From NCBI GenBank assembly GCA_913776195.1, contig CAJYMH010000031.1, positions 248,001-312,000 on the forward strand: a DNA stretch of 64,000 nt, read 5' to 3'. Of this stretch, positions 8,819 to 17,055 are shown piece by piece. The notes under the pieces are model-generated. The model was not told where the DNA came from and did no database searches. It saw only the letters and a list, made by a program, of their open reading frames with translations. The position numbers and the translations under genes are program-made. The stretch comes from an uncultured Caulobacter sp. (GTDB lineage: Bacteria; Pseudomonadota; Alphaproteobacteria; Caulobacterales; Caulobacteraceae). Each line of letters opens with the position of its first letter. The stretch's first letter is position 1.

Positions 8819-9723
8819 TAGTCCAGCCTCAACAGACGGCGGATCAGCGCCACGCCGATCAGCATCAGCGAGCCTGCGATCGCCAACAGCATGGCGCCTT
8901 GCGACGTACTGGTAAGGAACGAGACGTACTGCGGATTCATAATCGCCCCCAGTCCCGCTGCGGCGAGTGGCGTCAGGGTCAGGACATTGGCGCTGGTGCG
9001 GATCTGCGACGTCGACGCCTTCAGCTCCCGTTCGGTTCGGGCGCGGTTGCGCAGAAGGCGAGCTAGGCCGATGAGGATGGGCGTGACAGCGCCGCCATGA
9101 CGGGCGTTGATCTCCAGCGCCACCGAGAGCATGTGAAGCTCTTCGATATCCACCTGATCGGCGGCCCAGGCCACGGCGTCGTCCACCGCGTCGCCATGGT
9201 CGATCCGACGGGCGGCCGGCTCCAGATAGCGTGTGACGGATTCAGGTGCGGTCCGGATCCCGCGCAAGATCGCCTGATGCAGGGATGAGCCGGACGACAG
9301 CGATTGGCGGATGTTATCCAGCAGATAGGGTAGGCCGGCGATGAAGGCGTTCCGTCGGCGGCTGGCGACCAAAACGACGGCGCCGCCGGCAGCGAGGCAG
9401 AGGAAGGCAGCGGCGCCAAGGAAGCCCAACGGCCCTTTGAAGAGCCCGGCCAGCACGCAAACGCCGGCTGCCACGGCAAGGCCTAAGGTCAGCTTGCTGC
9501 GCTCCGGTTCCAGGTCCGCTTGGGCGAGAAGCGTCTGCATCCAGCGCCAGCGGCCCGCATAGTCCTCCAGCCGCCGCCGGACGACTTCGTGGTCCGCTTT
9601 CGGCTCCAGCGCCTCCAGCCGCTTGGCCAGCACCGAGAGGCTGCGCTCCCGCGCGCGGCGTGCAAGCGTCACGGCGCCGGCCAGCGACAGCATGACGATC
9701 AATCCGGCCAGCACCCAGATCAT
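8815..9723 (-). CDS. tadB: Tad inner-membrane platform protein TadB
   Basis: 302 residues: an N-terminal membrane helix (2-18), a pair of helices near 80-125, a cytosolic T2SSF core with LPYLLDNIRQSLSSGSSLHQ (about 138-157) and helices near 245-295. It pairs with TadC as in all Tad systems. Its ATG overlaps the cpaF stop by 4 bases. Confidence 0.93.
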   Translation of the reverse strand: MIWVLAGLIVMLSLAGAVTLARRARERSLSVLAKRLEALEPKADHEVVRRRLEDYAGRWRWMQTLLAQADLEPERSKLTLGLAVAAGVCVLAGLFKGPLGFLGAAAFLCLAAGGAVVLVASRRRNAFIAGLPYLLDNIRQSLSSGSSLHQAILRGIRTAPESVTRYLEPAARRIDHGDAVDDAVAWAADQVDIEELHMLSVALEINARHGGAVTPILIGLARLLRNRARTERELKASTSQIRTSANVLTLTPLAAAGLGAIMNPQYVSFLTSTSQGAMLLAIAGSLMLIGVALIRRLLRLDY

Positions 9724-11006
9724 GCGCGCCCCCAGGCCGGCGCGGCCTCTGCGCGGGACAGGCGCTGGGCGAAATGCGGCCTACGCGACAAGGTGCGATG
9801 CTCGCCGCCGCCTCCCGCCGCCTCATCGAACAGGAAGAGTTGGTTGAGGCTGTAAACCTCGCCTTCCACCCCGGTGACTTCGCTGATGGAGGTGATCCGC
9901 CGGGCGCCGTCGAACAGGCGCTGAATCTGCACAACCAGCTGGACGCTGGAGGCCACGTAACGGCGAAGGGCGCGCGGATCACTATTGAGCCCGCCGAACG
10001 ACAGAAGCATTTCCAGCCGGGCGAAGGCGTCGCGGTCGTTGTTGGCGTGCAGGGTCGCCATTGAGCCGTCATGGCCGGTGCTCATGGCCTGCAGCATCTC
10101 GACGGCCTCGGCGCCGCGCACTTCGCCCAGGACGATGCGGTCGGGACGCATCCGCAGAGCGTTGCGGACCAGGTCGCGGGCGCTCACCTCTCGTGTGCCG
10201 TCGACATTGGGCGGCCGCGTCTCAAGTCGAACCACGTCGTCGCGCCGCAATTTCAGCTCGGCGGCGTCCTCGATCGTGATGACCCGCTCGTGGTCGGCGA
10301 TATAGCCGGACAGCAGGTTGAGCAGGGTGGTCTTGCCCGAACCCGTGCCGCCGCTGATCAGGATGTTCAGGCGGGCGCGAACGGCGCGCTCCAGGAAATC
10401 CAGCATCTCCTGCGACATGGAGCCGCCGCGCACCATTTCCTGCGCGGTGATCGGCTGGGCGCGGACTTTGCGGATCGACAGCATGGGGCCGTCCAGCGCG
10501 ATGGGCGGCACCACCACATTGACGCGTGAACCGTCTTGCAGACGCGCATCCACATAGGGCGTCGATTCATCGATCCGCCGTCCGACGGCGCCGACGATCC
10601 GCTGGATGATGGTCATCATGTGAGCCGTGTCGCGGAAACGCGCGGCCGCCCGATGCAAGCGGCCGCCCTTCTCCACGAATATCCTCAGCGGCCCGTTGCA
10701 GATAACATCGTCGACGGAGGGATCGCGCAGCAGCGGCTCGAGCGGACCTAACCCCGCGACTTCGTTTTGCAGATCGTCGGCGAGGCGGATGCGTTCGACG
10801 CTGTTTAGCGCCATCCCCGCTCGCGCGCTGTGGCGGTGGATGGCCTCCTCGATCTCCGCCCGGACAGAAGCCGACTTCGAGCCTCCAAGGATGCTCTTGG
10901 TCTCCAGCTGCTCCAGGAGCCGCTCGAAGATTGCGAACTTGGCGTCCTGATACAGGTCGGTCAGAACCAGTTCGTCGGTGCGGGCGATGTCGGCGGGCGC
11001 TCTCAT
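9720..11006 (-). CDS. cpaF: Tad secretion ATPase CpaF/TadA
   Basis: 428 residues. The N-terminal domain runs to about 190. The RecA-like ATPase domain follows with Walker [10 protein letters not shown] (219-227), Walker [10 protein letters not shown] (about 290-298) and the His box [14 protein letters not shown]. It is the cytosolic hexamer that powers Flp pilus assembly and retraction. It is cotranscribed with cpaE (4-base overlap) and tadB (4-base overlap). Confidence 0.96.
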   Translation of the reverse strand: MRAPADIARTDELVLTDLYQDAKFAIFERLLEQLETKSILGGSKSASVRAEIEEAIHRHSARAGMALNSVERIRLADDLQNEVAGLGPLEPLLRDPSVDDVICNGPLRIFVEKGGRLHRAAARFRDTAHMMTIIQRIVGAVGRRIDESTPYVDARLQDGSRVNVVVPPIALDGPMLSIRKVRAQPITAQEMVRGGSMSQEMLDFLERAVRARLNILISGGTGSGKTTLLNLLSGYIADHERVITIEDAAELKLRRDDVVRLETRPPNVDGTREVSARDLVRNALRMRPDRIVLGEVRGAEAVEMLQAMSTGHDGSMATLHANNDRDAFARLEMLLSFGGLNSDPRALRRYVASSVQLVVQIQRLFDGARRITSISEVTGVEGEVYSLNQLFLFDEAAGGGGEHRTLSRRPHFAQRLSRAEAAPAWGRA

Positions 11007-12172
11007 CGGTTCTTGCCCAGCAGGCGTGGCGCGAGCCGCAGCAGAAGACCGCGGGGGGCTTCTTCCGCCTTCGGTCCCAGGGCGAGCCGTTCGACGAACT
11101 TGGCGTATGCGCCGTTGGGGGCCTCGATCATGCTAGGCCGCGCGGCGTTCATCGCGTTCAGCAGTTCCGTGCGGGCCGGCGGCAGGCGATGCACGGTCTG
11201 GACGTCCAGGGCGCGCTGCATCTGTTCTGTGGTCAGGTTGATGGAGGAATCGTACTCCGGCACCACCAGGGCCACCTTGGCGCGGGTGTCGGTCTCTGCC
11301 GCCACGCGGCTGAGAAGCATCTTGGCCTCCTTCACCCCCGTAATGGTTTGCGGGCAGACCAGCAGCACTTCGTCAGCGCCCTCCACCAACGGGGCGAGCA
11401 CGGTTTCCTCGCGGATCGGACCCATTCGCAGGATGACCTCGCGATAGAGGGATCGGACCGCGCTGACGACGCGGAAGGCCGCCTCCGGCCCTAGCGCCTC
11501 TTCTTGGCTGGAGGCCGCGCCCGCCATGAGTTTCATGCCGGTGCCTTCGTGGCGCGGCAGCACCGACTTGAGCAGGGTGCGGTCAAGGCGCGCCAGATCG
11601 CGCCAAGCGTCCTGCAGCCAGTAGTTGGGCGAAAGGTCGAGCAGGGCGCAGGCCTCCGGCGCGCCCGCGGCGGCGTCCATCAACAGGGTTTCGCCGTTGC
11701 GTGCGTGCGCCAGGGCGAGGTTCACCGAAAGATGAGCGTCGGCGTCTCCGCCGAAAGCCGACAGGATGAGCGTGAAGCGAACGTCCTCTCGCCCGGGACG
11801 TGCCATGGCCTTCAGATTGCGGTCGATCGCCGTGACGATGGCGCTGGTGGCGTCATCACGCGACAGCACGTCGACGCAGCCCGCACGCACCGCCGATAGA
11901 ACCAGAGACGGATCATGAGCATCCCCGAAGGCGATGACCGGAAGGCTGGGATCAAATCGGCGCAGGACCTCGGTGGCTGTATTGAGCGATCCCCTGAAAC
12001 CGTCGATGCGATCCAGATCAAGGATGGCGATGTCGGGACGCGAGACCGAGACGGCCTGGAACAGCCCCGCTGGATCCGCGCCCACGGCGAAGACGTGCGC
12101 GTTGTCCTCGAGTGCGGTCTCCAACCGCAGCCTGAGCCGCTCGTCAGCGCTGATCAGACCGATGCGCGCCAT
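11003..12172 (-). CDS. cpaE: Pilus localisation protein CpaE/TadZ with degenerate ATPase site
   Basis: 389 residues. Residues 1-120 form an atypical receiver domain (IAILDLDRIDG) and about 130-370 a ParA/MinD-like domain. Where CpaE proteins usually have a GGVG-[ST]-T Walker A loop, this one reads LILSAFGGDADAHLSVNLA, lacking the Lys and the Gly-[ST]-T, so ATP hydrolysis is doubtful. TadZ/CpaE proteins recruit the Tad machine to the pole, and degenerate Walker sites occur in the family. Its ATG shares one base with the cpaC stop (TAATG). Confidence 0.85.
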   Translation of the reverse strand: MARIGLISADERLRLRLETALEDNAHVFAVGADPAGLFQAVSVSRPDIAILDLDRIDGFRGSLNTATEVLRRFDPSLPVIAFGDAHDPSLVLSAVRAGCVDVLSRDDATSAIVTAIDRNLKAMARPGREDVRFTLILSAFGGDADAHLSVNLALAHARNGETLLMDAAAGAPEACALLDLSPNYWLQDAWRDLARLDRTLLKSVLPRHEGTGMKLMAGAASSQEEALGPEAAFRVVSAVRSLYREVILRMGPIREETVLAPLVEGADEVLLVCPQTITGVKEAKMLLSRVAAETDTRAKVALVVPEYDSSINLTTEQMQRALDVQTVHRLPPARTELLNAMNAARPSMIEAPNGAYAKFVERLALGPKAEEAPRGLLLRLAPRLLGKNR

Positions 12173-13542
12173 TACTGCAACCCAAATCGCTTGGCCCGGC
12201 GGGCCGTGGTGTCGACGTTCAGCAGCAGGTCGGCCTCGGACGCGATCGATGGCTTCGGCGGATTGATCAGAGCGCGCGCCTCCTCCGGATCCAGCGGATC
12301 GACCAGGCGCGGGGTGGCCACGATGATCAGCTCCTGGCGTTCCAGACTGCTTTCACGCGTCTTGAACAGTGAGCCGATCACCGGCAGGGAGCCCAGGCCC
12401 GGCACGGCGTTGTCCGTGGCCGCGCTGGAGGAGAAGCTCAGGCCCGCGATGATGTAGGATTGCCCATCGCCCAATTGGACGGTGGTCGAGGCCGAGCGGC
12501 GGCGGAATCCGGGGATGGTGAAGCCTTGCAGCTGCACGCCGGCGGCGTAGTCGAGTTCGCTGACCTCCGGCGACAGCTTCAGGACGATCCGTCCGTCTCC
12601 CATCACCACAGGCGCGACGTCCAGGCGGACGCCGTAGGGCTTGTATTCGATCGTCACCACGGCCCCGTTGGTCCCGCCTGAGCTCTGCGGCACGGGCACC
12701 GGCACCTCGCCGCCGGCGAGGAAGTCGGCGGTCTCCCCCGAGCGAACCAGCAAGGTAGGTTGAGCGAGGACCTGAGACAGGCCGGCGCCAGACAGTGCGC
12801 TGAGTACGCCTAAGGCGCCGTTGCCGGCATCACCAAGTACGAGGTCGAAGGCGCCGGAAAGCGGCGGAGTGCTGCTGAGCTGGAGACCAGTTCGGTCGAA
12901 GCTGTAGCTACCCAGCGAGCTGGGCGCGAAAAGGCCGCCCTGGAAGCCATTGTCGAGCTTGGTGAAGTTGAAGCCCAGCTGACGCAGGGTGCGCGAGGCC
13001 ACGACGATGAACTGCACATCGACGGCGACCATTTGCTGGCCTGTCACGGCAAGGGCGGAGCCATCTTCCGCGCCATATGCGTTAGCGAGGGCGTCCGCGC
13101 GGGACCAGCTCTCCAGATCCGCGACTGCGCCGTTTATGATGGGCGTTTCGGCGCCGGCTTCAACGTCGGCGCCCCTCACGCCTGCATTTCGAAGGCGGCG
13201 GGCGATAGCGTCCGCTTGACCAGCTCCCTGGGGACGGACCTCCACGGTCATGCTCTGGCGAGCATCGACGCTTTCCCAGGTCACCCGCGCCACCCCCGGG
13301 TTCAAGCCTTTGAGATTGATCTCTCGCGGGCTCGAAAGAGTCGCTTCGACGATGGTCGAACCATCGATCACAAGCCGACGGATCGGTTGACGGCTCGCCA
13401 GCGCGCGCTCCTGACCAGCTTCTAGCGTCAACGGCGGCGACGACAGACCAGAGCTGTCAGCTTGAGCTCGGACGTTCGCGGGGATCGCGCAGCCTGCGAC
13501 CACCGCTGCCGCCGCGCCTAAGGCCAGAAGGATCTGCTTCAT
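12172..13542 (-). CDS. cpaC: Outer-membrane secretin CpaC/RcpA
   Basis: 456 residues. The signal peptide ends in VVAGC (Cys18-19 region), which fits a lipobox as well as a simple Sec signal. A BON/N-domain-like region (about 40-140, GVARVTW typical of pilus secretins) is followed by the secretin core: TLLVRSGETADFLAGGEVPVP and the C-terminal VPGLGSLPVIGSLFK motif. It forms the outer-membrane ring through which the Flp pilus exits. ATGA overlap with cpaB. Confidence 0.93.
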   Translation of the reverse strand: MKQILLALGAAAAVVAGCAIPANVRAQADSSGLSSPPLTLEAGQERALASRQPIRRLVIDGSTIVEATLSSPREINLKGLNPGVARVTWESVDARQSMTVEVRPQGAGQADAIARRLRNAGVRGADVEAGAETPIINGAVADLESWSRADALANAYGAEDGSALAVTGQQMVAVDVQFIVVASRTLRQLGFNFTKLDNGFQGGLFAPSSLGSYSFDRTGLQLSSTPPLSGAFDLVLGDAGNGALGVLSALSGAGLSQVLAQPTLLVRSGETADFLAGGEVPVPVPQSSGGTNGAVVTIEYKPYGVRLDVAPVVMGDGRIVLKLSPEVSELDYAAGVQLQGFTIPGFRRRSASTTVQLGDGQSYIIAGLSFSSSAATDNAVPGLGSLPVIGSLFKTRESSLERQELIIVATPRLVDPLDPEEARALINPPKPSIASEADLLLNVDTTARRAKRFGLQ

Positions 13543-14390
13543 CGCGCGTCCTCCGGCAGTTGCAGGGTCGGGCGCCCGTCCAGCACGACCTCCACCGGCA
13601 TGGCGACGGGCCGAGTGCGCGGGGCGGGGCGGGAGGCTACCGGCGTGATGACAGCCGGGCGCGACACGGCAGGGCCGCGGGTGATGCTAGCGAGCGTCGC
13701 CACAGGGGCGGGGAGAGCGTCATCTCCAGGACGTCGCAGGGCTAGAAAAACCCTGCCCAGGCTGCGGGCCAGCATGAAGTCCGGAACCTGCTCCGGCGTC
13801 AGGGCCAAGGTGATTGCGCGTCGACCGCCGCCTTGGTCGGCCGCCCCGGCTTCGCCCACGGCCAAGACCAGGATATTGGTCATCAAGGTGACGGCGCGTC
13901 CAGAGTCCGGCCCCCCTCCCATGCCACCAAAAACCCGGTTCTCAAGGACGGTCTGAATATCGACCTTGTCGCCGACGGAAAGGTGGCGGGCGACCCCCGC
14001 CTCCACGTCAGCGTCGAGGCTCACCGCTCGCAAGCCCGCAGGCACCTGCAGGGCCAAGGGCGCGGTTTGGGCAGGGATGAGCATGGCGCGGGTGACGGTC
14101 GCGCCTTGGGGAATATCCATGCTGGCCAGCTGACCATTGGCGGCGTCGGCGTCCGGCAGCGCGTCCGACGGAGGCGCCGCCTCCGTCTGAGCGACCTTTA
14201 GGTCGGCGGGCGACAGCACGCTTCCCCGTGTTACGGGACGGGCGGCTACGATGAGCTGATGCTTGGGGGCGACGGCGGTCGGACGCGGCTCGCTGGGATT
14301 GAGGACGCGCCAAAGGCCGAACGCGATGAGGCTTACGCCCAGAGCGGCGCCGAATCCGATCATCAGTCGACCGACAGCCTGCGGTCTCAT
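13539..14390 (-). CDS. cpaB: Pilus assembly protein CpaB/RcpC, first gene of the Tad operon
   Basis: 283 residues from ATG 14390, with GGGAGG 5 bases upstream. One N-terminal membrane helix (about 11-30) is followed by a SAF-like domain (about 45-110, VAARPVTRGSVLSPADL) and the RcpC/CpaB region (about 110-240). It is periplasmic and helps the secretin. The preceding intergenic stretch holds a CtrA box and a -10 element, so the operon starts here. Confidence 0.92.
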   Translation of the reverse strand: MRPQAVGRLMIGFGAALGVSLIAFGLWRVLNPSEPRPTAVAPKHQLIVAARPVTRGSVLSPADLKVAQTEAAPPSDALPDADAANGQLASMDIPQGATVTRAMLIPAQTAPLALQVPAGLRAVSLDADVEAGVARHLSVGDKVDIQTVLENRVFGGMGGGPDSGRAVTLMTNILVLAVGEAGAADQGGGRRAITLALTPEQVPDFMLARSLGRVFLALRRPGDDALPAPVATLASITRGPAVSRPAVITPVASRPAPRTRPVAMPVEVVLDGRPTLQLPEDAR

Positions 14391-14457
14391 CTGAACCTCC
14401 CGCGGCGGCCCAAACTGGGTGCACGCATGGCGAATTATATGGATCAACTCGCCTTCA

Positions 14458-14463
14458 GATAGC
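14458..14463 (-). promoter_or_regulatory. Candidate -10 element of the Tad operon promoter
   Basis: On the minus strand the sequence reads GCTATC, matching the first bases of the Caulobacter sigma-73 -10 consensus GCTANAWC. It lies 18 bases downstream of the CtrA box and about 68 bases upstream of the cpaB ATG. The CtrA half-site would cover the -35 position, the usual layout of CtrA-activated promoters. Confidence 0.45.
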
Positions 14464-14481
14464 AATCGGCGCTATGTGCGC

Positions 14482-14496
14482 TTAAGGCGCAGTTAA
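14482..14496 (-). promoter_or_regulatory. CtrA-binding box upstream of cpaB
   Basis: A perfect TTAA-N7-TTAA (spacer ggcgcag on the plus strand) lies 92 bases before the cpaB start, between it and the stop of the upstream small gene. This is the exact full consensus of the cell-cycle regulator CtrA in Caulobacterales, which also drives pilA in Caulobacter crescentus. It is the only perfect match I found in the window. Confidence 0.75.
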
Positions 14497-14501
14497 CGCC
14501 G

Positions 14502-14816
14502 CTAGCGCCTGCCGCCGCCACGTGACGGCAACTTATGGGCGATATTTCGGTTAGCGTTCGGCGCTTGGCGCAGGCAGGCGTGAACCCTCAAACTGGCGAT
14601 AATGGCGTCTTCCTGGCCGTAATAGTCGTCCAAAGCGGCGCGATGGAGGTCGAAGCAGCGGGCGACCTCGAGAAGGACCCCCGCCGAGACCGCGCCCATC
14701 CCTGCCGCGATGTCCGCGGCGATGCGCCGCGCCTCGTCCCGCGTCTGCGGATCGAGTCTCGCCAATAGGCGGACGGCGCCCCGCAGGTCCCTAAGCCACT
14801 CGATCGGATAGTCCAT
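14502..14816 (-). CDS. Small hypothetical protein upstream of the Tad operon
   Basis: 104 residues from ATG 14816, preceded by AGGGG about 5 bases upstream. It is all-helical by composition with alternating Ala/Arg/Leu and no signal peptide. I do not recognise a family. Its stop lies 5 bases before the CtrA box of the Tad operon, so read-through into cpaB is possible, but the CtrA box suggests separate control. Confidence 0.55.
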   Translation of the reverse strand: MDYPIEWLRDLRGAVRLLARLDPQTRDEARRIAADIAAGMGAVSAGVLLEVARCFDLHRAALDDYYGQEDAIIASLRVHACLRQAPNANRNIAHKLPSRGGGRR

Positions 14817-15321
14817 CTGAACCCCTGGTCTTTCCCTACGTGGCAAGGGTACGACGCGAGTTTCAGGCTGACCTGAGCGCTCAATCTTTGGTAGGCGTTG
14901 TGTCGTTATGTCGCGTTTGGCGGGCGCTGTGGCGAAGCTGCCACGCTTGATGGCCTGAGGCGCTCGCCGGCGGAGCGCTGAGCGCAGAATTCTGAAGCGC
15001 CAAGGCGAAGCTCGCGACAGCGTTGTCTTGCCTTTATTCGAAGGGATTCGCGTCTGCCGGTCATGCGACGGGAAAGCTCGCCCGCCGCCGAAAGAAGCGG
15101 CCATCCGAGAGGCCGCAGGGATCGCCACACAACCCATGGGGGAGTCCCTTGATGGGCCTTTTGCAAACTTGGTAAACCCAAAATGGGTATTGCAAAGTTT
15201 TGCGAGTGGGGTGTATGCCCAAAATGAGCTCTACCAGAGCGGGCAGAGAGAAATTGTCTCGCGCCGGTTGAGCCCCACCTGCATCGGGCGGGTGGGCGAA
15301 TTTCTAGGGCTGGTGGAAAAA
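14817..15321. repeat. 505-base intergenic region with two copies of a split direct repeat
   Basis: No convincing gene in this gap. Between 15161 and 15226 the sequence is AT-rich compared with its surroundings and holds a two-part direct repeat: ttgcaaa[cg]tt at 15161-15170 and 15190-15199, each followed by cccaaaatg at 15177-15185 and 15218-15226. The first copy also contains an inverted repeat accca-aaa-tgggt (15176-15188). The repeats end about 96 bases before the S-layer-like gene and may be its regulator-binding sites. The frame of that gene stays open back to 15028, but the extension is Arg/Pro-rich and lacks a ribosome site. Confidence 0.45.
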
Positions 15322-16386
15322 ATGACGAATATTCTGGGACTTATCGATCTGTCCGCGGGTTCAAACGGCGGACTGGGCATCACTTTGCTGCCGGGTATGG
15401 CCGGCGGCGTCGGCGTCGATCTGGGCGGCTCCGGCGGCTTGGCGGCGGTGGACCTACTCCCCGGTTTGGGTGTTGGCGGTCTGGGAACCGTTGATGTGCT
15501 GGCGCCGGGCGGCGTTTTGAACGTCGATCTGCTGCCGGGCGTCACGACTCCGACCACGCCGACCACGCCAACGACCCCGACCGCGCCGCCTGACAACGGC
15601 AGCAACAATGGCGGTGGCTCGGGCGTGGGCGGCATGGGTTGGACCCCCAGCGGCTCGATCAACCTCGACCTTGCGACCGCCTATCAGAACATCACACGTG
15701 TGGATCCGGCCTCGGCGAAGGGCGCCGGCGCCCAAGCGCTGATCAGCAGCGTCACCACGCAGATGAACTCGCAGGCGCTGGGCAGCGGCTTCGCGGTGCA
15801 GAAAATCATCGACGCCGTCGACGCCACGACCTCCGTGGCGGTGCTGAGCTACCAGTTCTTCACCGGCAAGACGCCGTCCAAGGCTGGTCTGGACTTCCTG
15901 GTCAACGCGCCGGACTCGCTCAACGCGACGGACCTGACGGACGCCTACTATTCGAATTTCAATCTCGAGAACCGCTACATCAACTTCGCGGTCAATCTCG
16001 GACTGAACGGCGAGGCCGCGGCCTCGTTCAAGCAGGCCTATGGCGGCCTGAACTTCGCCCAGACGGTCACAAAGGCCTATGACACCATCATCGGCATCTC
16101 GACGGCGGTGTCCGCCGGCGTCGACGCCGCTGCCGGTATCAACGACATCGTCAGCCGCAAGGCGGCGTTCGAGGCGACGATTCTGCCGCGTGTAGGCGTC
16201 CTCGACAGCGACATGGCTCTGAAGGCCGGCGTGGTCGGCTACATCCTGGCCGAAGCCGCCAAGGCCAACTTCGGCGCCTACGCCAACGCGCTGGAGAACT
16301 TCTACTTCGATCTGGCCGACGGCCAGGCGCAGTTCAATATCGATCTGGTCGGTGTCTACGGCAGCGACACGGCCTGGATGGCTTGA
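15322..16386 (+). CDS. Surface protein with RsaA-like S-layer anchor domain at the C-terminus
   Basis: 354 residues from ATG 15322 (GGTGG upstream). Residues 1-75 are Gly-rich with imperfect repeats of [VI]-x-LLPG; 75-90 is a Thr-Thr-Pro linker; 92-106 is Gly/Asn-rich; about 115-347 resembles the N-terminal LPS-binding region of the Caulobacter S-layer protein RsaA, e.g. YQFFTGKTPSKAGLDFLV, LTDAYYSNFNLENRYINF and TKAYDTIIG. In RsaA that domain is N-terminal and followed by calcium-binding RTX repeats; here it is C-terminal and no RTX repeats are present. The S-layer protease SapA is known to carry a related C-terminal region. No Sec signal is visible, so type I secretion is possible but its signal would have to be at the extreme C-terminus. 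Function inferred: a surface-tethered accessory protein. Confidence 0.7.
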   Translation: MTNILGLIDLSAGSNGGLGITLLPGMAGGVGVDLGGSGGLAAVDLLPGLGVGGLGTVDVLAPGGVLNVDLLPGVTTPTTPTTPTTPTAPPDNGSNNGGGSGVGGMGWTPSGSINLDLATAYQNITRVDPASAKGAGAQALISSVTTQMNSQALGSGFAVQKIIDAVDATTSVAVLSYQFFTGKTPSKAGLDFLVNAPDSLNATDLTDAYYSNFNLENRYINFAVNLGLNGEAAASFKQAYGGLNFAQTVTKAYDTIIGISTAVSAGVDAAAGINDIVSRKAAFEATILPRVGVLDSDMALKAGVVGYILAEAAKANFGAYANALENFYFDLADGQAQFNIDLVGVYGSDTAWMA

Positions 16387-16449
16387 TGGCGACCTTGCGG
16401 GGTCGTCTCCAGGCGGCCCCGCTCCTTTCTCTGGGTGGAGCAAGAGCAG

Positions 16450-16824
16450 ATGCATAGGGAAGAGAAGGTTGGGGCATTCGACGTAAAGGTCGGCGCCCGC
16501 ATGCGGCTTCGTCGCCGGATGCTGCAGCTGAAGCAGAAGACCCTGGCCGAGCTGGTCGGCGTCTCCTTCCAGCAGATCCAAAAGTATGAGCACGGCGCCA
16601 ACCGGGTCTCGGCGTCACGGTTGGTGTCCATCGCCCGGGCGTTGGAGACCTCTGCGGCCTGGCTGCTGGGCGAAGAGGGCGCCGACGGCGGCGCCGTGTT
16701 CGACGCCACGCCGCTGCTGGCGACCCCTGGGGCGCTGCAGCTTCTGGAATCCTACAATCGCATTCCCCCCAGCCGCCGGACTTTCGTGCGGACGGTCTGC
16801 CGGGGGCTTGAGAGCGCCGCCTGA
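16450..16824 (+). CDS. XRE-family helix-turn-helix regulator
   Basis: 124 residues from ATG 16450, preceded by GGAGCAAGAG. An HTH_3 domain covers about 18-75 (LAELVGVSFQQIQKYEHGAN contains the recognition helix). The C-terminal 50 residues are variable, with VRTVCRGLE. Proteins of this type are common in Caulobacter. It follows the S-layer-like gene by 63 bases on the same strand and could be its local regulator. Confidence 0.82.
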   Translation: MHREEKVGAFDVKVGARMRLRRRMLQLKQKTLAELVGVSFQQIQKYEHGANRVSASRLVSIARALETSAAWLLGEEGADGGAVFDATPLLATPGALQLLESYNRIPPSRRTFVRTVCRGLESAA

Positions 16825-16853
16825 GGGCGGATTTCGCGGAGTCCGCCGCCCGG

Positions 16854-16880
16854 CGGGTCCGCCTGCGGATGGCGGACCCG
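16854..16880. terminator. Hairpin after the XRE gene
   Basis: A perfect 10-base stem (cgggtccgcc / ggcggacccg) with a 7-base loop, 29 bases after the XRE stop. No T-run follows on either strand, so it is probably a Rho-assisted or pausing hairpin. Confidence 0.45.
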
Positions 16881-17055
16881 TCGAGCGGGCGCCCGCACGG
16901 CGCATGGGGGCTGTGGTGATTGAACCATCGCCGTGCGAGGGCGGCCTGGAAGACCGCTGGAGGCTTTTAGGGGGAAGCCTCAGGGTCACCTTGCCCCATT
17001 CAAACGGGGTCGCAATCGCGCACCAACTTGCGGTGGAGCCGCGATGTCGAACCGA

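Noticed and set aside
15028..15321. 98-residue N-terminal extension of the S-layer-like protein
   Set aside because: No ribosome site, shadow-like composition, and it would contain the regulatory-looking repeats.
15454..16593. Long minus-strand frame opposite the S-layer-like gene
   Set aside because: High-GC shadow of the plus-strand gene; Gly/Arg/Val-rich composition, no ribosome site and no recognisable domain.
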